DNA of 64,000 nucleotides from positions 62,001 to 126,000 of the forward strand of contig NZ_JBNPNH010000004.1 of the NCBI RefSeq assembly GCF_050314555.1, written 5' to 3'. Source of the DNA: Spyradosoma sp004558035 (lineage in GTDB: Bacteria; Verrucomicrobiota; Verrucomicrobiia; Opitutales; UBA953). Position numbers and translations under genes: made by a program. Under the pieces are notes generated by a model. The model was not told the DNA's origin. It worked only from the letters and a program-made list of their open reading frames with translations, and made no database searches. Shown here one piece after another: positions 36,063 to 46,800 of the stretch; the first letter of the stretch is position 1; each line of letters opens with the position of its first letter.

Positions 36063-37043
36063 TCACTTGCTCCATTCGAGCATGCGCTTCAGCGGCACGT
36101 AGGCGCGGGAACGCAGATCCTCGTCCATGACGATTTCCGGCGACATGTTCCGGAGGCAGTCGCGCAGCGTTTCCGGCGTGTTCATCTTCATGAACATGCA
36201 TTCGTTGCAGGCGCAGGTCGCCGTCGGTCCCGCGACGAATTTCTTGCCCGGAATCTCCGCGCGCAGGCGCGAAATCATGTTCGTTTCCGTGACGATGATG
36301 AACGTGTCCGCCGACGATTCCCGGCAGAAATTCACCATTTTTTCCGTGCTGCAGACGACGTCCGCCGCTTCGCGCACGCTCTCGACGCACTCCGGGTGCA
36401 CGAGCACGGGCGCGCCGGGGAACTGCTCGCGCGCGCGGCGGATTTCGTTCACGCTGAAAAGCACGTGCGCGTAGCACGAGCCCGGCCAGAGGCGCATCTT
36501 GCGGCCCGTCTGCGACGCGACCCACGAGCCGAGATTCTGGTCGGGCACGAAGAGAATTTCGCGGTCGGCGGGCACGTGCTCGACGATCTTCTTCGCGTTC
36601 CCGCTCGTGCAGATGACGTCCGCGAGCGCCTTCACCGCCGCGCTGCAGTTGATGTAGGCGACGACGTAGAGATTCGGGTTCGCGGCCTTGACGGCGGCGA
36701 GCTCCGCCGCGTCGCACGAATCCGCGAGCGAGCAGCCGGCCTCGACGACGGGCAGCAGCACCTTCTTGCCGGGATTCACGATCTTCGCCGTCTCCGCCAT
36801 GAAATGCACGCCGCAGAAGACGATGACGTCGGCGTTCTTTTCCTCCTCCGCCTGGTACGCGAGCCCGAGCGAATCGCCGACGTAGTCCGCGACGCGCTGA
36901 ATCTCCGCGCTCTGGTAATTGTGCACGAGCAGAATCGCGTTGCGCTCCTTCTTCAGGCGCAGGATCTCTTCCTGAATCGGCGTGAGCGGCGGGAGCGCCC
37001 CGTTGAGGGAATCGTAGACTTTCAGTGAAAACGGCGTGTTCAT
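36063..37043 (-). CDS. nadA: Quinolinate synthase NadA
   Basis: A 326-residue NadA. It condenses iminoaspartate with dihydroxyacetone phosphate to quinolinate, using a 4Fe-4S cluster. The three repeated folds are seen, with cluster cysteines in FCGVHFMAETAKI, SGNA/SCYAH-type blocks and TCACNECMFMKMNTPETL. The words ILLVHNYQSAEIQ and GDSLGLAYQAEE are typical. No nadB or nadC is beside it. The upstream 182 bp hold a bidirectional terminator shared with fabF. The ATG at 37043 has no Shine-Dalgarno. Confidence 0.96.
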   Translation of the reverse strand: MNTPFSLKVYDSLNGALPPLTPIQEEILRLKKERNAILLVHNYQSAEIQRVADYVGDSLGLAYQAEEEKNADVIVFCGVHFMAETAKIVNPGKKVLLPVVEAGCSLADSCDAAELAAVKAANPNLYVVAYINCSAAVKALADVICTSGNAKKIVEHVPADREILFVPDQNLGSWVASQTGRKMRLWPGSCYAHVLFSVNEIRRAREQFPGAPVLVHPECVESVREAADVVCSTEKMVNFCRESSADTFIIVTETNMISRLRAEIPGKKFVAGPTATCACNECMFMKMNTPETLRDCLRNMSPEIVMDEDLRSRAYVPLKRMLEWSK

Positions 37044-37173
37044 CGTTCGTTGAGAATTTATGTGCGCTCCATTAAACGCCGTTCCCGCGCGCGGAGCAAA
37101 AAGAAAGTGAGAAAACGACCGCGGGAACGCGAAGAAAACCGACGAAAAATTTTCCGTTCTCCCCTAAAATCGA

Positions 37174-37207
37174 AAAAAGCGTTCCCGCGCGGGCGGGAAC
37201 GCTTTTT
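37174..37207. terminator. Bidirectional terminator made of two inverted GGGAACG words
   Basis: AAAAAGCGTTCCCGC (37174-37188) pairs perfectly with GCGGGAACGCTTTTT (37193-37207), a 15-bp stem with a 4-base loop and A and T runs on both sides. It lies 19 bases after the fabF stop. The stem core is the dispersed word in both orientations. Confidence 0.93.
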
Positions 37208-37225
37208 CCGACGGGAACGCGGACG

Positions 37226-38476
37226 TCAGATCTTCTTGAAGACGAGCGCGGCATTGTGACCGCCGAACCCGAGATTGTCGCTGACGGCGACGTTCACGTT
37301 CATCTCGCGGGCCTTGTTCGGGACGATGTCGAGATCGCATTCCGGGTCCGGATTGACGTAGTTGATCGTCGGCGGCACGACGCCGTTGGCGATCGCGAGC
37401 ACGGTCGCGGCGGCTTCGACGCCTCCGGCGGCGCCGAGCAGGTGGCCCGTCATCGACTTCGTCGAGCTGACCGCCAGCTTGTAGGCGTGGTCGCCGAAAA
37501 CGCGCTTGATCGCCGCGGTTTCGAACTTGTCGTTGTAGGGCGTGGACGTTCCGTGCGCGTTGATATAATCGACCTCGTTCGCGTTCACGCCCGCGTCGGT
37601 GAGCGCCTGCGCCATGCAGATCGCCAGACCGGAACCGTCCGGAGCCGGCGAAGTGATGTGGTAGGCGTCGCACGAAGCGCCGTATCCCGCGAATTCCGCG
37701 TAGATGCGCGCGCCGCGCGCCATCGCGCGTTCGTAGGTTTCGAGAATGAGCACGCCGGCGCCTTCACCCATGATGAAGCCGTCGCGCGTGGCGTCGAACG
37801 GACGGCACGCCGTTTCCGGAGCGTCGTTGTATTTCGTCGTCAGCGCCTTCATGTTGCAGAACCCGGCGAAGCCGAGGCGGGTGATCGCCGCTTCCGCGCC
37901 GCCCGCGATCATCACGTCGGCGTGGCCGCTGCGGATGTGCCGCAGCGCTTCGCCGAGCGCGTGAGAGCCCGAAGCGCACGCCGAAACGATGCCGTAGTTG
38001 ACCGCCTGCGCCTTCATGTCGATGGCGACGACGCCGGAGGCCATGTTCGAAATCAGCATCGGGATCATAAACGGCGAAATGCGCCGCGGTCCCTTTTCGA
38101 CGAGAACCGCGGACTGCGATTCGATCGTCTCCATGCCGCCGATTCCGGAGCCGATGATGACGCCGATGCGGCTCGGCTCGACGTCGCCGACTTTCAGACC
38201 CGCGTCTTCCATCGCCATCTTGGAGGCGGCGACGGCGTAACGCGTGTAGCGGTCGTTCCGTTTTTGCTCCTTCGGATCCATATACCGGTCCATGTCGAGG
38301 TCCTTGACCTCGGCCGCGACCGTGCACGAAAGCCCCTCAGGGTTGAAACGGGTCACCGTGGAGATGCCGTTTTTCCCGGCGACGAGGGCGGACCAGAACG
38401 CGTCCTTCCCGTTGCCGACCGGAGAAACGATGCCGATCCCCGTCACGACGACTCTTCTATTGGATTCGGATTGCAC
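37226..38476 (-). CDS. fabF: 3-oxoacyl-ACP synthase II
   Basis: A 416-residue thiolase-fold KAS II. Catalytic residues are visible: C167 in SACASGSHALGEA, the first His in INAHGTSTPYND and the second in STKSMTGHLLGAAGG. It elongates acyl-ACP with malonyl-ACP in type II fatty acid synthesis. The start is GTG at 38476 (residues QSESNRRVVVTGIG follow); no ATG precedes the fold closely. It follows acpP by 51 bp on the same strand. fabF and acpP together hold no GGGAACG word over 1.5 kb, unlike the rest of the window. Confidence 0.97.
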   Translation of the reverse strand: MQSESNRRVVVTGIGIVSPVGNGKDAFWSALVAGKNGISTVTRFNPEGLSCTVAAEVKDLDMDRYMDPKEQKRNDRYTRYAVAASKMAMEDAGLKVGDVEPSRIGVIIGSGIGGMETIESQSAVLVEKGPRRISPFMIPMLISNMASGVVAIDMKAQAVNYGIVSACASGSHALGEALRHIRSGHADVMIAGGAEAAITRLGFAGFCNMKALTTKYNDAPETACRPFDATRDGFIMGEGAGVLILETYERAMARGARIYAEFAGYGASCDAYHITSPAPDGSGLAICMAQALTDAGVNANEVDYINAHGTSTPYNDKFETAAIKRVFGDHAYKLAVSSTKSMTGHLLGAAGGVEAAATVLAIANGVVPPTINYVNPDPECDLDIVPNKAREMNVNVAVSDNLGFGGHNAALVFKKI

Positions 38477-38527
38477 TCGGTTCTAAAGTTGAAGGTTGAC
38501 GAAAACGTCCGAAAAAGGGACGTCGGA

Positions 38528-38785
38528 TTATTTGCCGGCGCGGGCCGTGATGTATTCGATGACCTGGCCGACGGTCTGGAGCTTCTGCGAGTCCGCTTCC
38601 GGAATCTCGCCGTTGATTTCGTCCTTGAATTCTTCCTCGAACGCCATGATCAACTCGACGAGGTCGAGAGAGTCGGCACTCAGGTCGCCCATGAAGGACG
38701 CTTCCGGCGTGAGCTGTTCTTCGTTCACGTTGAGCTGCTGAACGATGATTTTTTTGACGCGTTGTTCGATGGTTTCTTCTGCCAT
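38528..38785 (-). CDS. acpP: Acyl carrier protein
   Basis: An 85-residue acidic four-helix protein. The 4'-phosphopantetheine serine is S39 in GDLSADSLDLVELIMAFEE. It carries the growing acyl chain for FabF, FabG and the other fatty acid enzymes. It is placed between fabG (upstream, 86 bp) and fabF (downstream), the common fabG-acpP-fabF order. The C-terminus is a little longer than the 77-78 residues of E. coli. Confidence 0.98.
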   Translation of the reverse strand: MAEETIEQRVKKIIVQQLNVNEEQLTPEASFMGDLSADSLDLVELIMAFEEEFKDEINGEIPEADSQKLQTVGQVIEYITARAGK

Positions 38786-38871
38786 AGTTTTTTTGGATTT
38801 GATTGTTGGAAAATGGTTTGATTTCGGTTCGCCGTCCGCGGAAAGCCCCCGAACGACGGGGAGCTATCCTG

Positions 38872-39618
38872 CTACATCGCCATGCCGCCGTCAACCGAAA
38901 AACACTGCCCGGTGATGTAGCCCGCGTTCTCGGAACACAGGAAATTCACCGTCGCGGCGATGTCTTCGGGGGCGCCGAAGCGCGCCAGCGGAATCGCGGC
39001 CTTAATCTTCTGCTGCACTTCTTCGGGGAGCGCCGCCGTCATGTCCGTCGTGATGAAGCCCGGAGCCACGGCGTTCACCGTGATCGCGCGCGTCGCGAAT
39101 TCCCGCGCGAGCGTCTTCGTCAGGCCGATGAGGCCCGCCTTCGCCGCCGCGTAGTTCGCCTGCCCCGCGTTGCCCTGCACGCCCGTCACCGAGGAAATGT
39201 TCACGATGCGGCCCCAGCGCTTCTTCGTCATCGGGCGCAGCAGCCCCTTGACCCAGTAGAACGCGCTGGAAAGATTCGTCTGAATCACGTCCGCCCAGTC
39301 CGCGTCGCTCATGCGCATGACGAGCCCGTCCTTCGTGATGCCCGCGTTGTTCACCAGAATGTCGGCGCCGCCGAATTCCTTGATGATTTCCTCGCAGGCC
39401 GCCGCGACCGCGTTCCCGTCGGAAACGTCCACGGCCTTGGCGACCGCCTTGCCGCCCGCCGCGACGATGGCGTCCGCGACGCCGCCGCACGAAGCCGGAT
39501 TCTTGGAGACGCAGACGACCGTGTGCCCGGAAGCCGCGAGACTTTCGGCGATCGCCTTGCCGATGCCGCGGCCGGCGCCCGTCACGACCGCGATTTTGGG
39601 GGAGTGTTCAAGTTTCAT
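38872..39618 (-). CDS. fabG: 3-oxoacyl-ACP reductase
   Basis: A 248-residue short-chain dehydrogenase. NADP site TGAGRGIGKA (14-23), NNAG, and the catalytic Ser in NISSVTGVQGNAGQ with Tyr/Lys in NYAAAKAG are all present, with the C-terminal YITGQCFSVDGGMAM. It reduces 3-oxoacyl-ACP. The start at 39618 is chosen because it yields the normal length; the frame stays open upstream without family similarity. First gene of the fabG-acpP-fabF unit. Confidence 0.97.
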   Translation of the reverse strand: MKLEHSPKIAVVTGAGRGIGKAIAESLAASGHTVVCVSKNPASCGGVADAIVAAGGKAVAKAVDVSDGNAVAAACEEIIKEFGGADILVNNAGITKDGLVMRMSDADWADVIQTNLSSAFYWVKGLLRPMTKKRWGRIVNISSVTGVQGNAGQANYAAAKAGLIGLTKTLAREFATRAITVNAVAPGFITTDMTAALPEEVQQKIKAAIPLARFGAPEDIAATVNFLCSENAGYITGQCFSVDGGMAM

Positions 39619-39673
39619 GGGCGGAATTTTCGCGGACGCCACGGAAAAAGTCAACGCGGGAACGGAGCACGGA

Positions 39674-39708
39674 TAGTTGATAATGAATAGTGAATAGTGG
39701 ATAGTTGA
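39674..39708 (+). repeat. Short run of 7-base-like units
   Basis: Units gatagtt, gataatg, aatagtg, aatagtg, gatagtt follow one another between ribF and fabG. The same type of run occurs at 36018-36058 and 55383-55420. It is A/T-rich in a GC-rich setting. Confidence 0.7.
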
Positions 39709-39743
39709 AAGAGACGGCGGGCGGGGCGCTTGCCCTCCAAAAA

Positions 39744-40721
39744 TCATTCGCGGAAATTCGCGGTTCCACGTTCCCGCGCGGCGGCGACGTCGCGAACGAG
39801 CTGTTCCCGCAGCGCCGCCACGGAGTCGAAGCGGCGTTCCTCGCGCAGGAAATCCAGCCATTCGACGACGATCGAGTCGCCGTAGGTCGGCACGGGAACG
39901 CCGGCGGGAACGTCCGTGACGTGCGTTTCGAGCAGCGGCGCGGGAACGCCGTCGCGCGCCACGGTCGGGCGGACGCCGTAGTTCGCCACGCCGCGGAAGA
40001 CCTCGGACGCGCCGTCGCCGCGCGCGCGGATCAGCCGCACCGCATAGACGCCGAAGCGCGGCAGCAGCGCCGGACGCCATTCCAGATTCAGCGTCGGAAA
40101 GCCGATCGTGCGCCCGAGCCGGTTGCCGGAAACGACCGTTCCCGCCGCGAAATACGGCTCGCCGAGCATCGCGTTCGCCGCCGCCGTCTCGCCCGCCGCG
40201 AGGCAGGCGCGGATCCGCGACGACGAAATCTTCTCGCCGCCGAAAAGCACCGGCGCGAGCGTGTGCGCCTTCACGCCGACGCGCGCCGCGCTCTCGCGCA
40301 GCAGCGCCGCGTCGCCGCGACGCCGCGCGCCGAAGCGGAAATTTTCGCCGACGAAAAGCCCCGCGAGCGACGGCAGGGCGCGCTTCAGCCGCGCCGCGAA
40401 ATCCTCCGCCGCGACGGCGGCGAATTCCCCCGTGAAGGGCGCCGAGACGACGAAGTCCAGCCCCGCGCGCGCGAGCAGTTCCCGCTTCGTCGCCGGCGGG
40501 TAAATCAGCTTCACGGCGTCGGGACCGCGGAAAAAAATCTCGGGATGCGGCTCGAACGTGAGCGCGCCGCAGACGCCGCCGCTCGCCGCCGCGGCTTCCT
40601 TCGCCGCGCGGAAAAGCGCCCGATGCCCGCGGTGCGCGCCGTCGAAATTCCCGACGCAGAGAAACGCGGGCGCGTCGGCGAATTCGCGCGGGAGCTCGGA
40701 CAATGCGGTAAAAATCTTCAT
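39744..40721 (-). CDS. ribF: Bifunctional riboflavin kinase/FAD synthetase
   Basis: A 325-residue RibF. The N-terminal FAD synthetase domain has FLCVGNFDGAHRGHRALF (nucleotidyltransferase HxGH-like site), LTFEPHPEIFF and FGGEKISSSRIR; the C-terminal riboflavin kinase has GNRLGRTIGFPTLNLEW and VEWLDFLREERRFDS. It converts riboflavin to FMN and FAD. In many bacteria it sits beside truB and rpsO; here it is alone between fabG and the giant autotransporter. It holds several GGGAACG words, including two within 15 bases at 39894-39915. No FMN riboswitch is visible upstream. Confidence 0.96.
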   Translation of the reverse strand: MKIFTALSELPREFADAPAFLCVGNFDGAHRGHRALFRAAKEAAAASGGVCGALTFEPHPEIFFRGPDAVKLIYPPATKRELLARAGLDFVVSAPFTGEFAAVAAEDFAARLKRALPSLAGLFVGENFRFGARRRGDAALLRESAARVGVKAHTLAPVLFGGEKISSSRIRACLAAGETAAANAMLGEPYFAAGTVVSGNRLGRTIGFPTLNLEWRPALLPRFGVYAVRLIRARGDGASEVFRGVANYGVRPTVARDGVPAPLLETHVTDVPAGVPVPTYGDSIVVEWLDFLREERRFDSVAALREQLVRDVAAARERGTANFRE

Positions 40722-40763
40722 GCGGCGCGGAGCGGGAACGTTTCGGGCGGACGCCGAAAGTCG

Positions 40764-40798
40764 GCGGCGGGCGCGTTCCCGCGAAGGGAACCCGCCGC
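40764..40798 (-). terminator. Hairpin after the giant autotransporter
   Basis: GCGGCGGG and CCCGCCGC enclose a second pairing, TTCCC with GGGAA, giving an interrupted stem in the gap between the autotransporter stop and ribF. No T-run follows, so termination strength is uncertain. Confidence 0.45.
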
Positions 40799-40830
40799 GC
40801 GCGCCGACCGTCGCGCCGACCGAAGCGGCG

Positions 40831-43800
40831 TCAGAACCTGCAGCGGACGCCGACGTTGGCGGAGTGCGTCGTCGTGTCCTCGAAGTCCGTCTCGAACGTG
40901 TAGCCGGCGGAGACGCTCCATTCCGCGTTGATGCGGTATTCGACGCGCGGGCCGACGCTCAGCGAATTCTCGCCGCCGAGGTACGCCGTCGAAGAGGCGC
41001 TCATGCCGCGGTATTCGCCGGAAACGAATTTCGCGTCGACGTCCGCGTCCGTGTCGAGGAATTCGTGGTGGTACGCGAGTTCGAGCGAGAAGCGCCACGA
41101 CTCCGAGGGCAGCCAGTTCAGCGTCGCGCCGACGGTGCCGCGCAGCGAATTGCGGTCCGTCTTGTCCACGTCGAGCGCGCTCTGCGCGCCGCCCGTTTCC
41201 GAGAACGAACCGAAGTTCGAATACGTGTAGTCCAGCCCGACGTACGGCGAGACGTGGAGACCGAGATCGGAGTTGAGCACGAACATTCTGCCGAGCGTCG
41301 CCGTCAGCGAAACGTCCGTTCCCGAAGCCTCGCCGGTCAGCGATTCGAGCGCGTTGCTGCGCTTCGTGTCCGCGCTGACGACGCCGACGCCCGCGCCGAA
41401 GCCGAAGTAGGAGACTTCGTCGAGCATCGCCATGCCGTAGAAGTTCAGACGCGCCGCGTCCGTCTCGTGCCTGCCGCCGCCGTTGTGCACCTTCGCCTTG
41501 CCCTTGTCGATCGTGAGCGAGGCGCCGAGCAGGAAGTCTTCCGTGACGAGCGAATCGAAGCCCGCGACCGCGCCGTAGTGGCTCAGGTCGTAGTTCGGGC
41601 GCTTGTTCTTGCCCTCGGAAGTGTCGGACGTGCCGCCGATCGCGTTCGCGAAGGGCTTGACCGTTCCCGCGGGTTCGTTGAACGCGCGGTCGTAGCGGCG
41701 CTGTTCGAGGCGCTGGCGCAGCAGGTCGTTTTCGAGCTGAACCAGTCCCGTCGAAAGCTCGAGGATTCCCGCGAAGGAGACCGGCGAGAAATTGCGCAGC
41801 TTCGCGGTCTGCTCGGCGTCCGTGCCGGAGCCGCGGATCGCGCGGAAGACGGCGCTGCCCGGCTTCGACGCGAGCGTCGCGTAAAGTTCCTCCATGCCGC
41901 TCGGGACGATTTCCGACGCCGGAGCCATTTCCGAAACGTAGATGCTCGTGCCGTCGTCGCCGACCCAGGCGGCGAGCTCCTCGCCCGAAGCGTCGAGGAA
42001 CTTCGCGTTCCTATCGATGCGCGTCGAGCCGTCCGCCGAAACGACGACGATGTTGCCGGAAAGATCGCCGTCGAGCGTCACTTCCGCCGTGTCGAACACG
42101 AATGCGTCGCCCGTCGCGTGAATCGCGGAAGAGCCCTCCGCGGGAACGTTCGCGAGCAGTCTGCCCGCGACCGTCAGGTCGCCCTGCACCATGCGCGGCG
42201 CCTGCGCGGGAACGGCGGGATCGTCCGCCGCCGCGACGCGCAGCGCGGAAATCGGCGCGAGTTCGCGCGTCAGGTCGAGCGTCGCGCCCTTTTCGACGCG
42301 GAGGCCGGACGTCACCGTCGCGCCCGAGCCGAGCGCGAGCGTCGTGCCCGACGTCACGGCGAGCGTCGTGCCCGACGTCACGGCGAGCGTCGTCGGCGCA
42401 TAGCCGAACGCCGCGTCCTTCGCGATCGTGAATTCGCCGTTTTCGAGATAAATCGAGCCCGTGCCCGTCACGTTCTTTTCGCTCAGCGCGGAAAGTTCCG
42501 TCGTCGCGCCCGCCGCGTTGCTCAGCGCGAGCCCCGCGTCCGCGCTGCCGGAAAGGCGGATTTCGCGCGCGGGCGTCGCGTCGAACGTCGCCGTCGTCAT
42601 CACGAGACGGCCGACCTTCACGTCGATCGTTCCACTGAACGGACCGGCCGCGTAAGTCGTGCGCACCGCCTTGGAGGCGTTCGCGATCTCAAGCGTTCCC
42701 GCGCCGGAAAGCGCGTTCAGCGTTCCCGCGTTGTTCTGCGCGACGCGCAGCGTGCCGGAAACCGTCACGCTTCTCGCGTTGCCGAAGCTCGCGTTGCTGC
42801 CGAGCACCGCCGTCGCGTTCTCGTCGATCCGCACGTCGCCGCGGAAATCCCGGTTGAAGTCTTCCTGCGTCTGCGCGGCGTTCACGTTCTTCACGTAAGT
42901 CGTTCCCGCGACGAATCTCACTTCGCCCGTGCCGGAAAGCGCGGAGAGATTGCCGTCCGTCACGTCCGCGGCGCCGATCTCCAGAACCGCGCCCGCGGCG
43001 AGCCGCACGACGCCCGACTTCGGCGAGACGCTTTCGATCGTCTTCACCTGCACCGTGGAGCCGCCCGCAACGTCGAGCACGCCGCCGAGGCGCAGCGTCG
43101 AGCCGCGGAGATCGAGCACGCCGCCCGAAACCTTCAGGCTGCCGTTGCTCAGGTCGCCGGCGTCCTTGCTCGTGCCGTAAACCGAAATCTTCATGCCGTC
43201 GAGGGCCGTGTCGCGCGTGAGCGCGAGGTCGAGCGAGCCGCCCTTCGTCGAAGCGTCCGAAGCGGCGATCAGCTCGATCGTCTTCGAAATCAGCTCGGAG
43301 CCGTCGGACTTCACCGTCGCGCCGGCGCGGATCTGCAACGCGCCCGTCCAGCCCGCGTCATCGAGCTCCAGCTCCGTCACGCCGGTCGCGGAAACCGCGA
43401 GCGTGCCTTCGCCCGAGAGCTTGCCTCGGATCGTGCGTTCCGTGCCGCCGCTGAACCCGGCGATTTCGAGCACGCCTTCCGAGCCGACGGAAAGCGTCTG
43501 ACCGGCGAAGCCGCGGTAGCTTTCGAGAGCCAGCGTGCCGCCGTTCGGATCGACCTTGATGGTCGAGCCCGCCGCCGACGTCGCGTCGAACGCCGTGTTC
43601 GAGAGCGTCCACTTGCCGGAACCGCTCTTGACGACGTCGCCCGCGGAAATCTGCGGATTGAAGACCGAGCCTTCGCCGCCGCCGAGGAGCATCAGCTTGC
43701 CCGCCGCGCCGTCCCATGCGAACGTGCCGTCGATGATCGTGCTCGCCTTCGTCGAATCGTGCGAGAAGCGCACGATCGAACCGGCGCCGCCCGTGAATTC

Positions 43801-46800
43801 CGCGTCGAAGGTCGCCGCGTCGCCGGCGGAGCGGCTGACGAGCGCGCCCGAGGCGTCGAGCGTCTTCGCGAATTCCAGCGTGCCGTCGGAGACGAACATC
43901 GACGTTCCCGCGGCGACGTCCGAAAGCGCGAGCGTTCCCGCGGTGACGCGCGTCTCCGCCGAAATTTCTCCGCCGACGAAGCTCACGCCCGACGATTTCT
44001 TGACGAGCAGGCCGTCGCCCTCGACCGAGCCCTTGAAAATCTTGGAGGCGACTTCCATCGTCGCGCCCTCGGCGACCGTGACCGCCGCCGTGCCCAGGTC
44101 GCCGTCCGACGTCAGCTTGAGCGTGCCGGAAGCGACTTCAATCTTGCCCGCGAAATCGGAGCTTGCGGTGTCGACGTCGAGCCTGCGCCCGTCGCCGATG
44201 TCCAGTTCGAGCGTTCCCGCGCCGGCAGCGAAGGTCGCCGCGCCCATGTCCACTTCGGAAACGTCGTCGAGCGTCGCGTTCGAAAGCTTGATGAGGAGCA
44301 CGGAAGCCTCGTCCTTCGCGGAGAACGCGATCGCGCTGGAGGAAAGCGATTCCGCGCCGGACTTGTCCACCGTGAACGTTCCCGCGCCCGCCGCGACGAC
44401 CTTGCCGGAGAATTTCTCGCTCAGGTCGGAAAGCACGCCCGAGTCGCCCTCGATCGTGCCCGCGCCGACGATCGGCGTCTCGATTTCCTGGTCCGCGAGC
44501 CCCGTGAAGCGCAGCGTCGCGGTTCCGCCCGCGAGCGTAATCTTGCCCGAGCCCGCCGCGCGCGCGTCGCCGGAGACGACGACCGTTCCCGCGTTGATGA
44601 AAGTGTTCCGGTGCTGCGTCGAAGCGACTTCGGCGCCGAAAACGCCGTCCGCGAGATATTTCAGCGTCAGCGTTCCCGCGAAGTCCGCGTCCGTATAGAC
44701 GTCCAGTTCGGAGTCGATGCCGTCCACGCGACCCACGCCGCCGAACGTCAGCGCTCCCGCGCCGGAGACCGTCAGCGCCGTCGTGCCCTTCACGTCGCCG
44801 AGCACCGCGCCGCCGATTTCAAGCGTTCCCGCGACGTCGATCACGTTGCCCGCGCCGGAAAGCTCCAGCGCGTCCGCGACGAAATCGCCTTCGGCGACCG
44901 CCAGCGTTCCGTTTTCCAGAAGCAGCTGGCGATCCGCGTCGGAGACGTTCGCGTCGTAGTTCAGCACGCCGCCGTCGCGCGCGCCGATGATGCCCGTGAA
45001 GGCGGAAGAAATCGCGTCCGCGCCCGTGAACGTCAGCGAATTGCCCGCGCCCTCGACGACGAGCTTGCCCTCGCCGCCCGCGAGCGCGGACGCCACGTAA
45101 CCGTTCCGCCCGTTGACGACGATCGCCGTGCCGATCTTCGCGTCCGCGCGCGCCACGACGATTTCGGCGCCCTCGGCGACCGAAAGCTTCGCCTGGCCGA
45201 GCGAGCCGCTGCCCGTAAAGAGAATCTTGCCTTCCGTCGCGGTCGCCGTTCCCGTGAAGGTCTGCGTGGACGCGGCCCTCACGCTCAGCGTTCCCGCGCC
45301 GAGCTTTTCGAGCGAACCCGCGCCCGAAAGGCGGCTCGTCTGCGCGCCCGCGTCCGTTTCGAACGCCAGCGTCACGCCGCCCGCCAAAGCCAGTTCGGCG
45401 TTTTCCGTGACCGAGCCGAGGAGACGCACTTCGCCTTCGCCCTTCAGGTCCAGCTTCACGTTGTTGCCGAACGCGATCCGCGAGAAGACGACGCGGGAAT
45501 CGTCGCCCGTCGCCGTGACCGACGCGCCGGATTCGTTGATCTCCAGCACGCCGCTCGATTCGGAGAGCGTCGCGTCCACGACGAGCGTTGCGCCGTTGGC
45601 GAGCGTCACCGTGTTGCCCTTGAAGCTCGAGACGTCCGCGCCCACGGCCACCTGCGCGTTGGAGGCGAGGCTGAGCTTGTTGTAGGCGTTCTCCGAGCCG
45701 TTGAAGGAAATTCCCTTGCCGGAGACCTCGAGCGTTCCCGCGACCGAGAGCTTCGAGTTCACCGCCAGCGCGCTCGTGTTCGAGTTCTTCAGCGAAAGCT
45801 TCGTTCCCTCGCCGACGACGGCGAGAAGCGTGCCGTCGCCGTCGAGCGAGCCGAGCGAGCCGCCCGACGCGAGCGAAAGCGTCGAATCCGCGCTCACGAC
45901 CACGTCGCCGCTCAGATTCGCCGTGCCGCCGACGTTCAGCGCGCCGCCCGCCAGCTGCAGTTCCGCGGCGGAATTGACCGTGCCCGTGATCTCGAGCGTT
46001 CCCGCGCCGAGCTTGCGTAGCACGAAATCGCCCATGTCGCCGGCGTCCACGATTCCGCCTTCAATCTTCAGCGTCGAATCCTTGTCCGCGACGGTCACAA
46101 AAAGTCCCGCGACGTTCCCGTCGGTGTCGGCGTGCCCGACCAGCGACAGATCGCCCACGATCTTCGAGACGCCGAGGACGTCTTCGCCCATCGTGTATTC
46201 GGCGACGATTGCCGTCGTCGAAACCGGCTGGTCGTTTTCATCGACCTCCTCCTCGTAGCCGCCGGCGCTGAAGTCGCCGCCGTTCTCGAAGCCCACCGTC
46301 GCGTTGTTGCCGGTGAACTCGACGAAATTCAGCGCCGAAGAATCGCCCTTGAACGTGACGCGCTTGCTCTGCGCCACGACGAGTTCCGTGTCCGCGGTCA
46401 GCGCGGCGTTCGCCTCGAAGGTCAGCGCGGAGGCGGCGGCGGTGTTCGTGATTTCGATGCGCCCGACGTCGAAGTCGATCTCGTCGGAAACGCCTTCTTC
46501 GCCGACGAGCACGCCGCCCTCGGCGATCGTCAGCTTGTCCAGCTCCGTCGCGCCGGCGATCGCGAGCGAGCCCGCGCCCGTCTTCTTCAGCGCCGTTCCC
46601 GAAAGCGCGCCGGAAAGCGTCACGCTCGAAAGACCGGTGTTCAGCACCGCGGAAGTGCCGGTCACGACGACGTCGTTGGTCAGATCATGCGTTCCCGCGT
46701 CGAAGGCGAGCGTGCCGCCGAGCGTGATCGTTCCCGCGCCGAGCGCGTTCACGTGATCCGTGCGCACGCCCGCGCCCGCGGCGATCGTCAGCCCGCCGGA

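Noticed and set aside
40722..40830. FMN riboswitch before ribF
   Set aside because: The gap has only a hairpin that fits the autotransporter end; no FMN-aptamer words.
40558..46020. 1820-codon open frame on the plus strand opposite the autotransporter
   Set aside because: Antisense shadow of a repetitive GC-rich gene; its Arg-rich composition and lack of motifs rule out a real protein.
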